DNA of 48,407 nucleotides from Deltaproteobacteria bacterium HGW-Deltaproteobacteria-14 (GCA_002841945.1 PHBI01000023.1:1-48407), one strand, 5' to 3'; counted from the stretch's first letter, positions 14,721 through 23,714 are shown. The notes: a model not told the origin generated them from the letters alone. Made by a program: numbers and translations.

Positions 14721-16652
14721 ATGCTTCGCGCGCCCACCTCGACCCCGCTGCGCCTCTGCGTGATCGCGCTCCTCGCGCTGACGGGATGCCGCCACCCGGG
14801 CGGCGGGGACACCGGCGACGGCGGGGACACCGGCGACGGCGGCGCGAGCGCGGACACCGTCGTCGCCCCGGACGCCGTCGACGCCGCGGACACCGCGCAG
14901 GCGCCGCCGCCGTGTGGGACCGAGCGCGTGCGCGACGACCTCGCCGTCCCGACGCTCGACGGCCAGGCGCTCCACGGCTGGCTCGACCGGCCCGCCGTCG
15001 TCGGGTGCCCGCTGCCGACCATCCTCATCCAGACCCCGTACTCCGCCGACGTCGCCTACACGACGTTCATCGACGAGCGCGCGAGCCGCCCCATCGTGAA
15101 CAGCCCCTACTACAACGTCGTCGCGGTCGACTGGCGCGGGCGCTTCGGCTCGGCCGGCCTGCCCGAGGCGAACGACGGCGCGCGGCTGTTGCAGGACACC
15201 TACGACGTCGTCGAGTGGATCGCGGCCCAGCCGTGGTCCGACGGCAAGGTCGGGACGTGGGGCGTCTCCGCGCTGTGCGGCGTGCAGTACAAGACGGCGA
15301 CCGGCCCCAGGCCGACCGCGGCGCACCCCGACTTCGCCGACGGCCCGCCGCCGCACCTCGCGGCGATGGTCCCGATCATGTGCCCGATCCGCACCGAGTA
15401 CGCCCACACCTACGTCGGCGGCGTCGCGCGCCTCGAGGGCAGCCTCGCCCTCGACGTCCTCGGCTTCGGCGTCGGCGCCATCTACCTCGCGAACCCGCGC
15501 CGCAACCTCGCCTGGACCCTGGTCGAGAGCGGCATCGACAGCGCGCGCATCAAGGTGCCCGCGCTGGTGGTGAGCGGCTGGTGGGACCTGCGCCCGGCGA
15601 CGACCCTGGCGGCGTTCCACGAGCTCCGGAGCGCGAGCGACCCGAGCGTTCGCGGGGCGCACCGGCTGCTCATCGGCCCGTGGATCCACTTCGCCAGCGG
15701 CGGCGAGGTCCAGGCCGGGGCGGGGCGCCCCCTGACCCCCGAGGAGCGGGCGTTCATCGACGTCGACCGGGTCATCGACCGCGACAGCGTCGCGTTCTTC
15801 GACCTGCACCTGCGCGGGGTGGCGAGCGCCGCCGCAGGGTGGCCGGTCGTCCGCTACCACCACGAGCACGAGGGCTGGAAGGGGGCGGACGCGTGGCCGC
15901 CGTCGGAGGGGCGGCCGACGACGCTGTACCTGACGGAGGCGCTGACCCTCGACCCCGCGGCGCCGTCGGCGGGCACGGTGGCCCTGCCCTACGACCCGGC
16001 GGACCCGTCGCCGACCCTCGGCGGCGGCACGCTCTCGCCCTACAACTGCGTGCTGAGCGCCAACCCGCTGGTGTGTACGCTGACCCCCGACCCCGAGAAG
16101 CTCCTCCCCCACGGCTCGCTGGCGCAGGACGCGCTGCTCGAGCGCGACGACCAGCGCACCTTCGTCACCGCGCCGCGCGCCGACCCGCTGCGTCTGCTGG
16201 GGCCGGCCCGGGTCGTCGTGGATCTCGCCACCACCGGCGAGGACGCCGACGTCGCCGTCCGGCTGCTCGACGTCGACGACGCGGGCGGCGCGCGGCTCAT
16301 CGGCGACGGGATCGCCCGCGTCAGCGCGCGCGAGGGTGACGACCGCTACGCCTTCGTGGCGCCGGGGACCCGCGCCACCGTGACCGTGGCGATCGGCAAC
16401 GACCTCGCCTACACCGTCGCGGTCGGGCACCGGCTCGGCGTCATGCTCAGCGGCAGCAACTGGCCGCTCTACGCGCGCAACCCGGGCGACGGCGCCGTCT
16501 ACGTGTCCGAGGATCTGCCGGACGGCGTCGCGGACGACTTCACCTTCGGCGTCCCGGCGACGACCGTGCAGCTCCGCGGCGTGCCGCGCGCCGTCACCCA
16601 CACGGTGTTCGTGGACGGGGCGACGCGCCTGGAGCTCACCGTCGCCCCCTGA
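14721..16652 (+). CDS. CocE/NonD-family serine hydrolase, lipoprotein
   Basis: 643 residues. Signal MLRAPTSTPLRLCVIALLAL ends in the lipobox LTGC, then a flexible Gly/Asp/Thr-rich linker (GGDTGDGG repeated) and the enzyme. The alpha/beta-hydrolase (X-Pro dipeptidyl-peptidase S15-type) part has Ser183 in GVSALCG, Asp289 in SGWWD and His323 in GPWIHF, the expected triad order. A beta-jellyroll PepX_C-like domain occupies about 415-643. Members cleave esters, amides or acyl-amino acids; the substrate here is unknown. AGGAG five bases before the ATG supports this start. Its lipid anchor and linker mean it acts outside the cytoplasm. Confidence 0.87.
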   Translation: MLRAPTSTPLRLCVIALLALTGCRHPGGGDTGDGGDTGDGGASADTVVAPDAVDAADTAQAPPPCGTERVRDDLAVPTLDGQALHGWLDRPAVVGCPLPTILIQTPYSADVAYTTFIDERASRPIVNSPYYNVVAVDWRGRFGSAGLPEANDGARLLQDTYDVVEWIAAQPWSDGKVGTWGVSALCGVQYKTATGPRPTAAHPDFADGPPPHLAAMVPIMCPIRTEYAHTYVGGVARLEGSLALDVLGFGVGAIYLANPRRNLAWTLVESGIDSARIKVPALVVSGWWDLRPATTLAAFHELRSASDPSVRGAHRLLIGPWIHFASGGEVQAGAGRPLTPEERAFIDVDRVIDRDSVAFFDLHLRGVASAAAGWPVVRYHHEHEGWKGADAWPPSEGRPTTLYLTEALTLDPAAPSAGTVALPYDPADPSPTLGGGTLSPYNCVLSANPLVCTLTPDPEKLLPHGSLAQDALLERDDQRTFVTAPRADPLRLLGPARVVVDLATTGEDADVAVRLLDVDDAGGARLIGDGIARVSAREGDDRYAFVAPGTRATVTVAIGNDLAYTVAVGHRLGVMLSGSNWPLYARNPGDGAVYVSEDLPDGVADDFTFGVPATTVQLRGVPRAVTHTVFVDGATRLELTVAP

Positions 16653-16697
16653 CGCGCGCCGCGCGACTCGGTGGCGACCCGCCCTACGAGCGAGCGG

Positions 16698-17006
16698 TCA
16701 GAGGAGGTAGCGGACGCCCTCGAGACCTTCGACGGCGGCGTAGACGCGATCGAGGGTGCCGCCGTCGGCGACGTCGAGCTCGACGGTGAGGGCGGTGTAC
16801 TTGCCCTTCGAGCTCGCGCGGCGGCGCACCTCGACGGGGGTGATGCCGATCGCGGCGAGGGCGTCGCGCACCTCCGCCTCGAGGGTGTCGCCGCCGATCA
16901 GCTTCAGGGGGTACCGCTGCGGGAAGGTCATGAGCGCCTCGAAGCGCTCGGCGCGCGGGAGCGCCGCGAGGCGTGCGGCCTCCGTGTCGTAGTCGTTCTG
17001 GTCCAA
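16698..17006 (-). CDS. DUF493 (YbeD-like) family protein
   Basis: 102 residues. It matches the family pattern: FPQRYPLKLIGG near residue 28, a helix, then VEVRRRASSKGKYTALTVELDV and a closing LDRVYAAVEGLEGVRYLL, giving the ACT-like alpha/beta sandwich of E. coli YbeD. The biochemical role is not established; the ACT-like fold suggests ligand or protein binding. It is convergent with the hydrolase (45 bp apart) and sits at the downstream edge of the defence island, of which it is probably not a part. Confidence 0.85.
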   Translation of the reverse strand: MDQNDYDTEAARLAALPRAERFEALMTFPQRYPLKLIGGDTLEAEVRDALAAIGITPVEVRRRASSKGKYTALTVELDVADGGTLDRVYAAVEGLEGVRYLL

Positions 17007-17214
17007 GGTGGCTCCTGGATCGTCAATCGAGTCACGGTGGGGGGAGGGCCCGGCTCGGGGGCGTTGGCGTCAAGCCCGAGCGAACGCCTGCCGGGGAGTG
17101 AGCTGACGCTCGTCGCGGCGGCCGTCGCGGCCCCCGGGTCGAGAGTACGCCGAGCGCCACCATCTCTGCCACGCCGGATGCGCCTCCCGGGCATTTGCGC
17201 AGCCCGTAGCGCTA
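17007..17214. other. Intergenic junction at the downstream end of the defence island
   Basis: About 208 bp without a gene between the DUF493 start and the DUF262 stop. It includes GC-rich inverted segments near 17055-17090. I looked here for a copy of the tRNA-Arg 3' end as an integration scar and did not find one. Confidence 0.5.
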
Positions 17215-19494
17215 CTACTCGGTGAAAGCGTCGGGCCACAGCGCATGTTTCGTCAGCTGCACTAGCCGGACGAAGTCGTCAGCGCGGGTCGCCACGTCTG
17301 TTTGGTCCGGATGCGTGAGGGTCAGCCGGCCCTTGTTGCGGGACCACGTCGGGTCGAATTCCAGCTGGGCATGCTGAAATTCAGGGGCCAAAGAAGTCGC
17401 CCACTCCGCCAGCAGGGGTCGGGCGTGCACGACCAAGTTCCGGTGCTCGATGTGGATCTCGATCGTCGGTGGCGTGCCTTCGTGCGCCAGCAGCTCGTAG
17501 TGCAGCGCCCAGTGCTGCTCATCGGGCCGCCAGGCTTGGTAGCCGCGAACGCGGTGTAGCCCGGGGATGAGGCCATCTGGCGGCCGCGCGTCGATGGCCG
17601 CCAGCACCGCCCGGAAGCTCACCCCAGCGGAGGGACTGCTCGCCTCCAGCACTGCGGAGGCAGCTTCACCAGGCGCAGAGCCTGCTGCATCGGGCGCTCC
17701 CTCTCCGTGTCCTCCTGAGTCGTCCGGATCTACCTCATCTTCCGCGGTCGACCCGTTGCCCTTGAGCACGGCGCGCAGCCGTGCGGCGATCCTGTCCCTC
17801 CGCGCCTCGTAGAAGTGCTCAAAGTCGAGGATGCCGTCGGGAACCGCGCCAAGATCGTGCAGGTCGCAGTAGTTGGCGCGGGCGCCCTCGTCCGGATAGC
17901 GCTCCGCCAACCACGCGGCGGGCAGCTTGTCCTGCTTGGACTTGTTCGCCGAGCCTTCGAGGAGCTGGAGGTTGGCGAGCCGGTTCGCTTTGTCGTGGAA
18001 GACCTCGATCCGGTCCTCGGGCACGCCAGCGTTGCGCAACTTCGCGACGGTGAACCTGGAGCGCGGAAACACGTGATCGGCGTGAAAGACGTTCCTGAGG
18101 TCGACGAAGGGGTAGAGCAGCGCGAGCAAGGCGAACGTCCTCTTATCGCCGTAGGCGCTGTCCAGGAGGTCCTGGATCTCGTCTTCGGTGAAGCGCAGGA
18201 CCTTCCCGCGCTTCGCCATCGCGGCGTCGACCTCGTCGACGGGAAAGCCGTCGCCTCCGTGGTCCCTCAGAGCGACGCGCAGCGCCAGCAGCAGCGTGTC
18301 CAACCCGCTGCCCCACACGCCTGACTTCACCAGTGACCGACACACCCAGCCGCGCAGGCCCTCTCGGTCCTCGGCGTGGCGGACGGCCGTGAGGTAGCTC
18401 TCGCCCAGACCTCGCTTGTAGAGGTAGTACGCGACTGGGATGATGACGCTGTCGGCCGCGAGCGTCTGGCGGGAGAAGCCGAAGTCGGCGAGGAGCTCCA
18501 CCGCCAGCTTGAGAGCGGCCGCGATGCCCTGCCAGTTCTCCTCCAGAGTCCGCATGTTGCGCGAGTTGAAGTTCGTCACCCGGAACTGCACCGAGGGGAT
18601 GTCCGACAACATCAACCCGGCCTTCAGGACGAGGTCCTTCGAGAGCTGGAACGCATGCCGGGTCTCGTTCAACTCGTCCACGATCCCGTGGATAGCTTCG
18701 CGCGCGTCGACGTCGCGCCACTGTGCCGTGGCGATGCTGAGCAGGAGGTCCGAGTAAGAGAGGGGCGTGCCGGCGCTGTTCACCCGGATGAAGATGTTCA
18801 GCACCTTGTCGAGATCTTGCTCGGTCTCCTCGAAGTAGGGCAGCACCAGGTCCTTGTTGACCACCGCGTAGAGCCGATGAAGCAGTCGGGCCGCCTGCTG
18901 GTTGTTCCCCAACTCCATGCCCTGGAGGGCGAGGATGACGTCGAAGTCCTCCTTGAAGTCGTAGACCTCGGACACCTTGAACCAGACATGCGTGTCGTCG
19001 CGCTCCGCGGCGGCCTTCCGCGCCGTCAAGAAGCGAAAGTCGAACTTGAACCCTTGCTCGTTCGCAGCCGCGTGGTCGAGGAGGTTGAGGTACAGATGCT
19101 TCACCGGGAAGGCGTCCGGGTTGTTCCACCACATCCGTGGGGCCTTCTCGGCGTGGCTTCCCCGGAGCCCGATGTTGAGGCTCGTCAGCCGCTGCTGGCC
19201 GTCGAGGATCGCGACCAGAGGTCGTGACGGGAGGTCCAGCTTCGGACAGTGCGCGTTCTTCTTCTGATGGTAGTCGCGAATCACGCCGTACCAGGTGTAG
19301 TCGGCGCTGTGCTCCGGCTCGACCTTCCAGAAGAGCAATGACCCGATCGGATAGCCCTGCATCAGGCTGTCGAACAGCCCGGCTATCTGGTCCGGTCGCC
19401 AGGTGAACTCGCGTTGGATGGCCGGCAGCACGTAGTCCATCCGCTGGATCGCGGTGAGCGCCTGCTTGATGGTGATAGGTGTCTGGAACGCCAC
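17215..19494 (-). CDS. GmrSD-like protein: DUF262 + DUF1524 (HNH) with extra C-terminal domain
   Basis: 759 residues from a GTG at 19494 (GGGGAGAG just upstream). DUF262 (about 8-300) has IQREFTWRPDQI at 27-38 and DGQQRLTSLN at 98-107; this ParB/Srx-like domain binds and hydrolyses nucleotides in GmrS. DUF1524 follows with an HNH core: HADHVFPRSRF from residue 471 and NLQLLEGSANKSKQDK about 35 residues on. The GmrSD family is a type IV restriction enzyme against modified phage DNA. After a Gly/Ser/Ala/Glu linker (about 575-620), residues about 625-759 form a further domain I do not recognise (LRHRVRGYQAW-like to LVQLTKHALWP). It is the last gene of the island and reads the same way as its neighbours. 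Confidence 0.87.
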   Translation of the reverse strand: MAFQTPITIKQALTAIQRMDYVLPAIQREFTWRPDQIAGLFDSLMQGYPIGSLLFWKVEPEHSADYTWYGVIRDYHQKKNAHCPKLDLPSRPLVAILDGQQRLTSLNIGLRGSHAEKAPRMWWNNPDAFPVKHLYLNLLDHAAANEQGFKFDFRFLTARKAAAERDDTHVWFKVSEVYDFKEDFDVILALQGMELGNNQQAARLLHRLYAVVNKDLVLPYFEETEQDLDKVLNIFIRVNSAGTPLSYSDLLLSIATAQWRDVDAREAIHGIVDELNETRHAFQLSKDLVLKAGLMLSDIPSVQFRVTNFNSRNMRTLEENWQGIAAALKLAVELLADFGFSRQTLAADSVIIPVAYYLYKRGLGESYLTAVRHAEDREGLRGWVCRSLVKSGVWGSGLDTLLLALRVALRDHGGDGFPVDEVDAAMAKRGKVLRFTEDEIQDLLDSAYGDKRTFALLALLYPFVDLRNVFHADHVFPRSRFTVAKLRNAGVPEDRIEVFHDKANRLANLQLLEGSANKSKQDKLPAAWLAERYPDEGARANYCDLHDLGAVPDGILDFEHFYEARRDRIAARLRAVLKGNGSTAEDEVDPDDSGGHGEGAPDAAGSAPGEAASAVLEASSPSAGVSFRAVLAAIDARPPDGLIPGLHRVRGYQAWRPDEQHWALHYELLAHEGTPPTIEIHIEHRNLVVHARPLLAEWATSLAPEFQHAQLEFDPTWSRNKGRLTLTHPDQTDVATRADDFVRLVQLTKHALWPDAFTE

Positions 19495-19543
19495 GCTCTC
19501 CCCCCATTCGGTCTCTCTGCCGCAATCCTGGCGTCGCGGCACA

Positions 19544-20077
19544 CTACAGTCGGGACACCGGGCTGCCCGCCTCGTTACAGCCGGCGACCGCCGCGCCAAC
19601 CGCGGGCGAACGCGTCTCCACCGCAGCCGCCTCCGTGCCGGAACACAGGCCGTTCATGAACCGCGCAAAGTCCTGGGCGAATATCTCGCTGTTCTTCCTG
19701 AACTGTCTCTTCCACGCAGTCTGAACGGCTGGCTTCTTGGCGATGCGGCGAACCCGATTCACCGAGATGTCGGCGAAGCTCGGGTCGTGCTCACGCAGCA
19801 TGGGGAGAAGTTGGTAGAGGTCCGCGAAGACATCGATGAGCTGGAAGAACCGGAACTTCTGAACCTGGGCCAGATCGACCTTCTTGAGGGCGTCGTGGTC
19901 CTCCTGGAGGATCTCGTACAGGGTCTCCTGCATCCGCTGGTTCAGGCCCAGGTATGTCGTCGCGACCGTCTGCTGACGGGACGCTCTGAGCGCATGGATG
20001 TTGAAGACGACCGTGACGACGAGGCCAATGACGGCCACGCCGGTTAGCGTAAACTGGATGATATCGTTGGCATTCAT
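19544..20077 (-). CDS. Small membrane-anchored protein of unknown function in the defence island
   Basis: 177 residues. One transmembrane helix at about 7-29 (QFTLTGVAVIGLVVTVVFNI) is followed by a mostly helical cytoplasmic part with aromatic-rich FRFFQLIDVFADLYQLLPML. The tail (about 145-177) is low complexity. No family recognised with confidence; single-helix 'phage abortive infection'-type membrane proteins look similar in outline only. AGGGG seven bases before the ATG supports the start; upstream open sequence is arginine-rich shadow. It stands between the nuclease gene (215 bp upstream) and the DUF262 gene (49 bp downstream), so membership of the same system is likely but not shown. 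Confidence 0.72.
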   Translation of the reverse strand: MNANDIIQFTLTGVAVIGLVVTVVFNIHALRASRQQTVATTYLGLNQRMQETLYEILQEDHDALKKVDLAQVQKFRFFQLIDVFADLYQLLPMLREHDPSFADISVNRVRRIAKKPAVQTAWKRQFRKNSEIFAQDFARFMNGLCSGTEAAAVETRSPAVGAAVAGCNEAGSPVSRL

Positions 20078-20292
20078 CGCGGAACCCCTGAGAAGGCGGA
20101 GAGACCGCCCGCGTCGATCGAGGGACTCCCCAACGTCGGGCCGGCCTCGGTCCGCTGTCAAGGGTCGCCGCGGGGCTTCACCGCTATCGAAGCGCCTGGC
20201 GCCTTGCAGGAAGCTCCTGCTCGCCGAGGCGCTCGCGCAGGAGCGGATCGTCGGCCGGCCCTGGGCCCAGCGTCCTTCTGGGCGCCGAGCCC

Positions 20293-21477
20293 TCACGACG
20301 AAGCCGCCGCCAACCCCACCGACAACAGGACCCTGCGGATGTCGTCGGGACCCGAGAACGCCCACGTGACCGGCGACGCGTTGTCCTCGGCTCGCTCGCT
20401 GAGCCACGACAGCTGCGCGTCGTTGAGCTCCGCGGCGCTCTCGACGACCGCCCACGCCAAATAGCGCCTGCCGTTCCCCTTCATCAGCGCGGCCGCGTAG
20501 GACTTCAGCTGGTGGAGCGCTGCCCCGTAGTCCTCGCCACCGCTCTTCACCTCGATGAGGACGCCGTCAAAGCCCGCCCGCGGCTTCGCGAACGCGAGGA
20601 CGAGGTCGGCCTCGGTGGGCACCCGCACGGCAAAGACCCCGACCGCGGCGTTGAGCGCCACCTCCGCCGGAGAGTCTCCGAGCACCGCTTCCGGTCCGAG
20701 CTTGCGCTGGTAGCGGCAGTCGATCCCCTCGACCGCGACCCGGTTCGATGCCTCGCGGATCAGCCAGCGGATGTCCTGCGGCGCCGGGGCCAGCTGACGC
20801 ATCACGCGCACCAGGCAGACCAGCTCGAAGAGCGTCGGGACGTCCAGCGGCAACGGCAGCTGTTCGAGCACGGTGGGCTCCAGCGCAGCGCGCAGGGACT
20901 CGGCGACCACGTTGCGGAGCAGCGGCCAGCGAGATCGCCGCGCGACGTGCGCCCACCGGCGCAGCTTGGCGTCGCCCACGCTGGCCGTGTACCTGCCCCC
21001 TGCCAGCTCGCGCAGCCTGGCACACTCGTGCGCCTGTCGCTCCCTTCGGACACTGCCAACGTACTCATACCAGTGGTCTGCGATCCAACCTGCCCACCCC
21101 AAGAGCGCGCGCCGCTCGTCCTCGTCGAGTCCCACCCCTGAGCTCTGACAGACGTAGCTGACGTCGGCGCGCCCCGCGTTCAGGTTCAGCGTGCGCACCC
21201 AGTCGACCCGCCCCTCCGGCGTGTCCAGCTCACGCCACCGCGGGCTGAATGACAACAGCAGGCGCTCGACTTGGCCGATGACCCGCGCCCAGTTGTCGGC
21301 CAGCGCGCCGTCAAGGCCCTCGAACCGGCCACCCTCAAAGATCCACCACCTCAGGACTGGCGCGAACCTGAGCCGATGCTCTTTCGCCCTGATAGCGTCC
21401 GTACTGGTCTTCGTAGACAGGCGACCGAGCAAGTAGTCGCGGATCTCCTCGGAGTACCGCTTGGCGCGGTCGTCCAT
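20293..21477 (-). CDS. PD-(D/E)xK nuclease partner of the AAA+ protein (McrC-like role)
   Basis: 394 residues. The C-terminal third carries a complete nuclease core: D304 and E309-V-K311 in FDGVLIEVKSGG, followed by Q323 and Y327 in LHQLKSYAAAL, the arrangement seen in McrC and related restriction nucleases. The N-terminal ~230 residues are helical and Trp/Arg-rich and were not recognised. The start ATG shares its A with the TGA of the AAA+ gene (TGATG), so the two proteins are made together, as McrB and McrC are. Expected role: DNA cleavage when the AAA+ motor is activated. It is not an obvious McrC by overall sequence, so I give no symbol. Confidence 0.82.
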   Translation of the reverse strand: MDDRAKRYSEEIRDYLLGRLSTKTSTDAIRAKEHRLRFAPVLRWWIFEGGRFEGLDGALADNWARVIGQVERLLLSFSPRWRELDTPEGRVDWVRTLNLNAGRADVSYVCQSSGVGLDEDERRALLGWAGWIADHWYEYVGSVRRERQAHECARLRELAGGRYTASVGDAKLRRWAHVARRSRWPLLRNVVAESLRAALEPTVLEQLPLPLDVPTLFELVCLVRVMRQLAPAPQDIRWLIREASNRVAVEGIDCRYQRKLGPEAVLGDSPAEVALNAAVGVFAVRVPTEADLVLAFAKPRAGFDGVLIEVKSGGEDYGAALHQLKSYAAALMKGNGRRYLAWAVVESAAELNDAQLSWLSERAEDNASPVTWAFSGPDDIRRVLLSVGLAAASS

Positions 21478-23714
21478 CACTCGCCGCCGACCAGCTGGTC
21501 GATGATCTCGTCGACCTCCCCGACCTTGGCCAGGGTCGAGAGCGACGCCCGGACCATCTCCAGCGCCTGAGCAGGCAGCTCGCCTTCGATGAGGTCGCCG
21601 GGCAGCTCCAACGCGCCGACGCACCACATGCGCAGCAAGCCGAAGTAGCCCGCCCCGAAGCGCAGTCGGTCGACGTCGCTGACGGTCTTGAGCAGCTTCG
21701 ACCCTTGCGCAGCACCGAAGAACGCCTTCACCGCGTCGACGGCGGCGACCACCTTCTCGCCCTTGGCGCCGCCGAGCCCGATGTACGAGACGACGTCGTC
21801 TTCGGATGCCCCCGGCAGCGCGATCCGCTGGAAGCGCCGAGCGAGGCCCTCCGAGATCGGGAAGACGATGTCGTCGAGCGTGGCGTCATTCACCGTCGCG
21901 ATCACTCGGAAGCGGTCGTTGTTCGCGATCGTGCGAACCCATGGGATCCCGGCGGGGTGGACTTGCTGCACGCTCGCGCTCAGCAGCGGGTACAGCTCTC
22001 CGATGCAGCGGTCCAGGTCCGCCCGGTTCATCTCGTCGAGGACGACACACTCACCGCGCAGCTTCCAGCGACCATCTTCACCGGCGGGGTCGATGAAGAT
22101 CCCGCGGTGCGGCTCGAAGCCGCTGCCGGGCGTCGGTCGCAGCCCCCCGATCGTGTGGAACGGCGACCAGGCCGAGTTCGCCACGGTGGTGAGCGGCAGG
22201 TCTGCGATCGCGACCTCGTTCGGGAGCGACGCGAGGTCGTTGTTCCAGGCGTGACCGACGACCTGCGCGAGGGTCGTCTTGCCGGTCCCTGGCGCGCCGG
22301 CGAAGAGGACGTGCATTCCCGCCCGCAGGTACGCCAGCGCCCGCTGCCCGTACGGGCGGAGCGCCGGTGCGAGCCTTAGGGTCGAGTCGAGCGAGCCGCT
22401 GACGACATCCTCGCCGCCGCCTATGTCCTCACCACCGCCCTCGACAGCGTCCTGGTTGTAGATGTCGGCGTCGATCAGGAGGTGAAGGGCGCAGACGGCC
22501 GCCTGCTGCTCGCTCAGGCCGGCGATGAAGCCCGAGGCGGCCTTCTCCAACGCCGCCTGGATCACTTCGTCGGCGCGGTCGCTCGGCGCCTGGCCCGACG
22601 CCTTGTCGGCGCGCGACGAGTCGATGCCCTCCATGGTCCTGTTGAGCGGCCCCGCGGGTGACGCCGCGAGAGCGCGAAGCAGGCTCGCCAGCTCGGCCCG
22701 CGCGCCGGGGTTCGCCCGCACGAAGGTTGACGTCGCGGCCGCGGCGCGGTCCTGCAGCTCGTACTGGTTTTCCGTCGGCGGCAGACCCGCAGGCGCCCCG
22801 AAGCGACTGCGGAACGTCGGGCGGGTCTGCCCGTTGATGAAGGGCACCCGGTCGAGGCTCACGAAGCCGTACAGCTCGGCGACCGTCGAGTACTGCCCTC
22901 GGTCCGTGAAGTCGGTGTCGTTGATGGCCATCGACATGAACCCGTCCTTGTCGGGCCGAGCACCGGTGGTCCACGAGCCGACCTGGTCGAGGACCTTCCC
23001 GACCGGCGTGTTCTGGATGACGCTCGCGAAGCTCTGCGAGCCCGCGAAGCGATACGCGTTCGTCGTCATCAGCAGGTTCGCGTAGCCGTAGAAGAAGAGC
23101 TGCCGCTCGCGCAGGTCCTCCGGGTCCTTCGCGCCGAGATAGGGGAACCAGGGCAGCCGGCGAGCGAAACCAGGCTCGTGACTCGTCGGCCACGACTCCA
23201 CCGCTTTCGTCTCTTCGATGAACGCGACCAGGCTCTCGGCGAGCGTCTTCTCCTTCACACCGTGCTTGCCGCTCCAGACCTTGCGCAGCGCGTCGAAGTC
23301 CGCGCTCGGCGGCAGCCGGTTCGCGTGCGCGACGAGCGTGTCGGCGATCCCCTCCCAGCCGCCATCGAACGCCTCGTACTCCACCCCGAGCCACGGGAAC
23401 TGACCGGCCTCGCGACCGCGATCGAAGTGCAGGAACGCGCCGAGCGCGACGCTCCGCAACGCGACCGCCGGGGCGTACCGCTGATGCCACCGGGTCGCGA
23501 AGTACGCCACCAGCACCCGGCGTTCGGGCCGGCGCCAGTAGTCCGCACGTGGGTCGAACTCCAGCCGATGCTGCGCCGCGAGCACGCGGCCACCCTGCAC
23601 GCGCTTGAGCGTCTCGACGTTGTGAGCGACCGTCTCGGCCATCTTCGGGATGGCGCCGTAGCGCTGCAGGAGCACGCCAAGTTCCGGGAATGCAGGGGAG
23701 TTGGTGATTGCCAT
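21477..23714 (-). CDS. McrB-like AAA+ ATPase/GTPase with large unknown N-terminal region
   Basis: 745 residues. The C-terminal AAA_5/McrB-type motor has Walker A GAPGTGKTT at 473-481, Walker B VVLDEMNRADLD near 557-568 (the E-x-NRA form typical of McrB and MoxR), a sensor FRVIATVND and an arginine-finger region GLARRFQRI. Residues 1-430 contain no motif I know; they hold Trp/Tyr-rich segments (EFDPRADYWRRPERRVLV) and could be the target-recognition part, as the N-terminus is in McrB. The ATG at 23714 is preceded by GGAAGGA. It overlaps the nuclease start by one base. A MoxR-type chaperone is an alternative, but the coupled nuclease and the island context favour restriction. Confidence 0.85.
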   Translation of the reverse strand: MAITNSPAFPELGVLLQRYGAIPKMAETVAHNVETLKRVQGGRVLAAQHRLEFDPRADYWRRPERRVLVAYFATRWHQRYAPAVALRSVALGAFLHFDRGREAGQFPWLGVEYEAFDGGWEGIADTLVAHANRLPPSADFDALRKVWSGKHGVKEKTLAESLVAFIEETKAVESWPTSHEPGFARRLPWFPYLGAKDPEDLRERQLFFYGYANLLMTTNAYRFAGSQSFASVIQNTPVGKVLDQVGSWTTGARPDKDGFMSMAINDTDFTDRGQYSTVAELYGFVSLDRVPFINGQTRPTFRSRFGAPAGLPPTENQYELQDRAAAATSTFVRANPGARAELASLLRALAASPAGPLNRTMEGIDSSRADKASGQAPSDRADEVIQAALEKAASGFIAGLSEQQAAVCALHLLIDADIYNQDAVEGGGEDIGGGEDVVSGSLDSTLRLAPALRPYGQRALAYLRAGMHVLFAGAPGTGKTTLAQVVGHAWNNDLASLPNEVAIADLPLTTVANSAWSPFHTIGGLRPTPGSGFEPHRGIFIDPAGEDGRWKLRGECVVLDEMNRADLDRCIGELYPLLSASVQQVHPAGIPWVRTIANNDRFRVIATVNDATLDDIVFPISEGLARRFQRIALPGASEDDVVSYIGLGGAKGEKVVAAVDAVKAFFGAAQGSKLLKTVSDVDRLRFGAGYFGLLRMWCVGALELPGDLIEGELPAQALEMVRASLSTLAKVGEVDEIIDQLVGGE

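Noticed and set aside
14358..16601. N-terminal extension of the P5C dehydrogenase by more than 700 residues
   Set aside because: The extension lies opposite the CocE-type hydrolase, has GC-shadow composition, and a strong ribosome site precedes the ATG at 14357.
17007..17214. Second attachment site for an element integrated at tRNA-Arg
   Set aside because: No copy of the tRNA 3' end (T-arm or acceptor sequence) was found at the far border, and no integrase or transposase gene is in the island.
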